DNA of 9,241 bases from positions 1 through 9,241 of the forward strand of contig JAICXZ010000070.1 in the NCBI GenBank assembly GCA_025934475.1, in the 5' to 3' direction. Position 1 is the first letter of the stretch. Every line of letters starts with the position of its first letter. The notes below the pieces were generated by a model. That model ran no database searches, was not told the DNA's origin, and saw only the letters and a list, made by a program, of their open reading frames with translations. Source of the stretch: Mucilaginibacter sp. Lineage in GTDB: Bacteria; Bacteroidota; Bacteroidia; Sphingobacteriales; Sphingobacteriaceae. Positions 6,704 through 9,241 of the stretch are shown in pieces. A program made the position numbers and the translations under genes.

Positions 6704-7006
6704 TTATTTATCGCCTTTAGCTGCCAGTATATTCAGCTTTTCGATCAGCGGCGGTTTGGCCAGCAGCCTCTCAGCATTTTCCATCAGCGCGGCGGCTATC
6801 TTGCCGTTTAAGTGCGCCTCACGACCTTCTTCGACCATAAACGTATCAAATATGCCGAATGTAGCGTCGTCGATCTGCCAGGCATACCAGGTAACAGTAT
6901 CCGGCTCTGCTTCGGCCAATGGCAACGCACTTTTTAAAAGATCGGATAGCTCCTGTTCCATGCCGGGCTTTGCCTGCAGCCAGGCCAATAATGCAAATTG
7001 TACCAT
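6704..7006 (-). CDS. ABM-superfamily (antibiotic biosynthesis monooxygenase-like) small protein
   Basis: This 100-aa cytoplasmic protein has the fold pattern of the ABM / dimeric alpha-beta barrel family: strand FALLAWLQAKPG (4-15), helix EQELSDLLKSALPLAEAEP (17-35), strand TVTWYAWQIDD (37-47), strand FGIFDTFMVEEGREAHLNG (50-68, with the conserved His at 65) and a helix through about 82. Members include small heme- or quinone-related monooxygenases, but many are of unknown function, and none of the specific catalytic sets can be recognised here. Length is typical of a single-domain member that dimerises. It lies 73 bp upstream of the MFS gene on the same strand; the promoter in that gap means the functional link to sugar use is uncertain. 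The start ATG at 7006 gives an N-terminus fitting the first strand. Confidence 0.85.
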   Translation of the reverse strand: MVQFALLAWLQAKPGMEQELSDLLKSALPLAEAEPDTVTWYAWQIDDATFGIFDTFMVEEGREAHLNGKIAAALMENAERLLAKPPLIEKLNILAAKGDK

Positions 7007-7174
7007 GATAACAGCGATTAATTATTAGTGCAACAAGCCGACTGGCTTGTAGTTCTTTATGAATAATTACTATTTTTTATTCGCTTAAAACTTAAAGGAA
7101 TATTTTATATTTAATAAAACATTTTTTGAGGTACAATAGTTTGGTTACTAGCTAACAGCTTAAATCCCACGATC
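7007..7174. promoter_or_regulatory. Divergent intergenic region between the ABM gene and the first unknown paralogue
   Basis: This is 168 bases of AT-rich DNA that should hold promoters for both directions. A TATATTTA box at 7106-7113 resembles a -7 element for the rightward gene but has no TTTG at the right distance, so no promoter is called. The only clear structure is the stem-loop at 7033-7050. Confidence 0.4.
7033..7050. repeat. Perfect 7-bp inverted repeat / stem-loop
   Basis: ACAAGCC (7033-7039) and GGCTTGT (7044-7050) are perfect complements around GACT. There is no T-run on either side, so it is not a classical terminator. Lying 27-44 bases upstream of the ABM ATG, it may be a 5'-leader hairpin or an operator. 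Confidence 0.45.
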
Positions 7175-7696
7175 ATGAATTACGCATTCATAATGGGCTC
7201 CAATTCTTACATTGTTCCCGGTAATACTATAAGCTTCACGGAAAATCAGCAGCCGCAAAATTTCCTGAGAATACTATCTACGCATAAAGATACAGCGCCC
7301 GGCGAGCCCAGGTCAATTTTAATTATTGACGCAGAATTTAAGGACAACGAAGGGCATATGATAAAACTTGTTGCCAATAAGGCTGAACAGGCCCCGGCGT
7401 TTGATATTCATGAGCAGCCAGATCGCGTGCACATTACCAAACCCAACGGCGAAACTGTGCTTGATGTGCACCAAATGACCTGGAATACAGCCATGGCCCT
7501 GGAACATAATATCGTTGCCGAACTGGAAGCGCACCAACCAGTTGTGCCTATTCGCATCCGCGGAAATGTCACGCTTGGAGGCTTGCACATAGAGATGGAC
7601 AACGAGAAATTATTTATAGATGCCGACTCCTATGCAAATTCTACACTTTCGGGAAAACACGATCTTAGATTTTCGCACGAAGGAGTATTGATCTGA
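7175..7696 (+). CDS. Unrecognised conserved protein, tandem paralogue A
   Basis: This 173-aa protein has no signal peptide and no membrane segment; it alternates short hydrophobic and polar stretches, suggesting a beta-rich soluble cytoplasmic protein. I do not recognise the family. It is clearly homologous over its whole length to the gene at 7911-8426 (about 40% identity by eye). Shared blocks are YAF-GSN-IVP-N-IS at the N-terminus, a DxxxKDxEG stretch (52-60), PDR (82-84), TVLD (94-97), LEHNI-AELEAH-P (109-122), IRI-G (126-130) and EKLFI (144-148). The LEHNI...LEAH segment is predicted helical and is the most conserved part. The start at 7175 is supported by alignment with the paralogue (MNYAF against MKYAF). 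Full-length conservation between two copies argues strongly that both are expressed proteins. No terminator follows, so read-through into the second copy is possible. Confidence 0.85.
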   Translation: MNYAFIMGSNSYIVPGNTISFTENQQPQNFLRILSTHKDTAPGEPRSILIIDAEFKDNEGHMIKLVANKAEQAPAFDIHEQPDRVHITKPNGETVLDVHQMTWNTAMALEHNIVAELEAHQPVVPIRIRGNVTLGGLHIEMDNEKLFIDADSYANSTLSGKHDLRFSHEGVLI

Positions 7697-7782
7697 AGAT
7701 TTCACGGTAAAAAATAAGCCTGTTTTGATACAAGATTGGATACTTAATACCGAAAATACTTCAAATAAGCCGCATAATAACT

Positions 7783-7800
7783 TCATTTATAATTAAATGA
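7783..7800. repeat. Perfect 7-bp inverted repeat
   Basis: TCATTTA and TAAATGA flank TAAT. It is AT-only apart from one C and one G, so as RNA it would be weak; as DNA it could be a protein-binding site upstream of the second unknown gene. Confidence 0.35.
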
Positions 7801-7805
7801 TAAAG

Positions 7806-7830
7806 GATAATTTTATGTAAAAGAATTATC
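7806..7830. repeat. Perfect 7-bp inverted repeat with 11-base spacer
   Basis: GATAATT (7806-7812) and AATTATC (7824-7830) are complementary. The left arm overlaps the possible -7 box TAATTTTA, which would suit an operator. The setting is AT-rich, so chance is a real alternative. Confidence 0.3.
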
Positions 7831-7910
7831 AAATGAATTAAAACAATCGATTGGCTCTACGGTTATTTCTAATATTCTACCATCAACTTATTTAGCGCGA
7901 GAGATACACT

Positions 7911-8426
7911 ATGAAATATGCCTTTCTTTTTGGTTCGAATGTTTTTATTGTCCCCACAAATGTTATCAGCTATGTTGATAACGATCAGACGAACGAGTTT
8001 CTTAAGATCAAATCCATCCGTCATAACAACGGGGCCGAATCAGAGTTAACAATCGATACCGATTTAAAGGATTTGGAAGGCCGGGGACTGCGCATCCATG
8101 ATAACGAAGTAGTAGCATCATTCGGCTATAAAGTATCGCGCACACCTGATCGCATCCTGGCCAAAGGGTTGAATAACTCTACGGTACTTGACATACAACA
8201 GCTCGACTCCGAGTCGGCCGCGCAACTGGAGCATAATATTATTGCCGAACTGGAAGCACACGAGCCTGATGCAGTTATCCGCATCAGCGGCGATTTTATG
8301 ATGGGCAAAATGCACGTCGCGGTCGACGACGAGAAATTGTTCATCGGCCAGGAATCCTATGCAAGCGCGGCTATAGCCGGCGACAGCAACCTTAAATTTA
8401 CGCCGAGGGGGCTGATGTTCCAGTAA
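7911..8426 (+). CDS. Unrecognised conserved protein, tandem paralogue B
   Basis: This 171-aa soluble protein has no signal peptide or membrane helix and is the second member of the tandem pair. Blocks shared with the first copy are MKYAF-GSN-FIVPTNVIS (1-20), TDLKDLEG (50-57), PDR (79-81), TVLD (91-94), LEHNIIAELEAH-P (106-119), VIRISGD (122-128), DEKLFI (140-145) and SYA (149-151). The C-terminal ten or so residues and the region around 60-75 diverge most, so those may carry specificity. The start is supported by the alignment and there is only a weak purine-rich stretch (GCGAGAGAT) before it. It ends eight bases before the convergent DUF3810 stop, with no clear terminator between. The function is unknown, and I infer none beyond a probable beta-rich fold. 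Confidence 0.85.
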   Translation: MKYAFLFGSNVFIVPTNVISYVDNDQTNEFLKIKSIRHNNGAESELTIDTDLKDLEGRGLRIHDNEVVASFGYKVSRTPDRILAKGLNNSTVLDIQQLDSESAAQLEHNIIAELEAHEPDAVIRISGDFMMGKMHVAVDDEKLFIGQESYASAAIAGDSNLKFTPRGLMFQ

Positions 8427-8434
8427 GGTAAGCC

Positions 8435-9241
8435 CTACAACTGATGCTTTTTTCGATAAGCTAACACCAACAATACCATGCGATTATAGGTTTTGAGCCC
8501 TTGCGGCTGGTTATTGACTTTGAGAAAATTGTCGTAAAAAAAGCCGCTTATTTTTTCAACTTTCCCTTCGTACCCAAGCCAGTAAGCACGTTCGGTCTTG
8601 AAATCGTTCAGCACCAGTGGAGATATCCGCTTTTTCATTTCTTTGCGCGCCAGGCTGTCCTGCATCTTGAGGGCGAACATGAATTCTTCGACCCCAACAT
8701 AATAAGCCGAATAGCGAAAAAAGTTATCTCTGGACTTGGTACCCGCCAGGAAGCCAACAAAGTTTGCCTCATCCTCCGGCGCAAAGCCCATCTGGTGCGA
8801 AAGCTCATGGCACGCTACAAATGGCCGGACAAACACCGGCATCTGGTAATTCATCTGCGATTCGGAAGTGAAGGGATTATAATAGCCAGATGTACCCAGG
8901 TAGTTGATCACCGATGTAAGAAGCGACGGTTTGATATGCGGGTCATAAGTCTTGAACGCGGCAGAGCTGTCGCCAAGGCTTTTGATGGCAGCTGTTGCCT
9001 CATTATAAATTTGCGTATTTGAGCGATAGAGATCAGCGTTGGTTACGCGTTCGCGGCAGGCATTGGCGCTGTCAATCAGGAGGGCCGTTACAGCTTTCAA
9101 ATCTTCGAGCGTGTAGGAAGTATCCGGCAGGTTGAGTCTTTCGATCGCCTCGGGACGGTAATAGTTCATCCCCCAAAAAAAGTAGAATGCAATAATAGCA
9201 AACTGGGTACCGATAACTATCCCGAGAAGAAAAATCCCTGC
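8435..9241 (-). CDS. DUF3810-type membrane-anchored HExxH protein (5' end beyond window)
   Basis: The frame is open through the right edge: 268 codons are visible before the TAG at 8437-8435, and the true start lies outside. An ATG at 9169 would give 244 aa, but the 24 codons before it continue in frame and encode a hydrophobic helix (GIFLLGIVIGTQFAIIAFYF) leading into FWGMNYYR, the junction typical of DUF3810 proteins, so that ATG is internal. After the membrane part comes a soluble domain with HELSHQMGF (His at visible residues 145 and 149, Glu at 146), a zincin-like HExxH site, followed by PEDEANFVGFL, whose Glu residues could be the third metal ligand. DUF3810 proteins are widespread in Bacteroidota and are presumed envelope metalloproteases or peptidase-like proteins without established substrate. 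The domain likely faces the periplasm. It is convergent with the unknown pair. Confidence 0.9.
   Translation of the reverse strand, partial: AGIFLLGIVIGTQFAIIAFYFFWGMNYYRPEAIERLNLPDTSYTLEDLKAVTALLIDSANACRERVTNADLYRSNTQIYNEATAAIKSLGDSSAAFKTYDPHIKPSLLTSVINYLGTSGYYNPFTSESQMNYQMPVFVRPFVACHELSHQMGFAPEDEANFVGFLAGTKSRDNFFRYSAYYVGVEEFMFALKMQDSLARKEMKKRISPLVLNDFKTERAYWLGYEGKVEKISGFFYDNFLKVNNQPQGLKTYNRMVLLVLAYRKKHQL

Larger units (their letters stand above)
7697..7910. promoter_or_regulatory. AT-rich spacer between the two unknown paralogues
   Basis: These 214 bases contain no plausible gene. They hold two inverted repeats, TCATTTA-TAAT-TAAATGA (7783-7800) and GATAATT (7806-7812) against AATTATC (7824-7830). 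A TAATTTTA box at 7808-7815 could be a -7 element for the second gene but lacks a good -33 partner. No T-run terminator is seen after the first gene. Confidence 0.35.

Noticed and set aside
8427..8460. Terminator between the convergent genes (AAGC ... GCTTTTTT at about 8430-8455)
   Set aside because: The stem is only about four base pairs with a 12-base loop; too weak to call despite the T-run.
8501..9022. 173-aa plus-strand ORF
   Set aside because: Antisense to the DUF3810 gene, whose HELSH and WGMNYYR motifs are convincing; the plus-strand translation shows no recognisable domain.
1..9241. CRISPR array, tRNA/rRNA genes, insertion sequences, phage or defence modules
   Set aside because: No regularly spaced repeats, no tRNA- or rRNA-like stretch, and no transposase, integrase, nuclease-helicase or toxin-antitoxin signature was found; the gene content is ordinary metabolic, membrane and hypothetical.

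Overview
The window looks like chromosomal DNA of a Bacteroidota, most likely a Sphingobacteriaceae member of the Mucilaginibacter/Pedobacter type. That placement is inferred from family content (tandem DUF1624 membrane proteins, a Tat-exported TIM-barrel sugar isomerase-like protein, a DUF3810 metalloprotease-like protein), from mostly SD-less starts, and from promoter elements close to the Bacteroidota TAnnTTTG -7 box. No rRNA, tRNA, insertion sequence, integrase or CRISPR array was seen.

Layout, left to right. (1) 1-2412, minus strand: two tandem paralogous polytopic membrane proteins of the DUF1624 / HGSNAT-catalytic-like family. The downstream copy runs off the left edge a few codons before its expected stop. 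(2) 2413-2592: a divergent control region in which two candidate promoters overlap around a 19-bp near-perfect palindrome. (3) 2593-3512, plus strand: a Tat-signal sugar-phosphate-isomerase/epimerase-like TIM barrel closed by a strong intrinsic terminator, followed by a doubtful 85-aa membrane ORF. (4) 7006-3795, minus strand: a small ABM-domain protein, then an MFS sugar porter and a secreted GH32 beta-fructosidase separated by one base. The transporter has its own candidate promoter embedded in inverted repeats. (5) 7175-8426, plus strand: two tandem paralogues of an unrecognised ~172-aa family, separated by 214 bp of AT-rich DNA with inverted repeats. (6) 8435-9241, minus strand: a DUF3810-type membrane-anchored HELSH protein whose N-terminus lies beyond the right edge.

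Functionally, the clearest unit is MFS plus GH32: fructan or sucrose hydrolysis outside the cytoplasm and uptake of the released sugar. No SusC/SusD pair, fructokinase or regulator lies in the window. The TIM-barrel protein and the DUF1624 pair share a control region and may be co-regulated. The tandem unknown pair is the best candidate for something undescribed, but nothing in the sequence gives it a function. The window carries two independent tandem gene duplications within about 9 kb.
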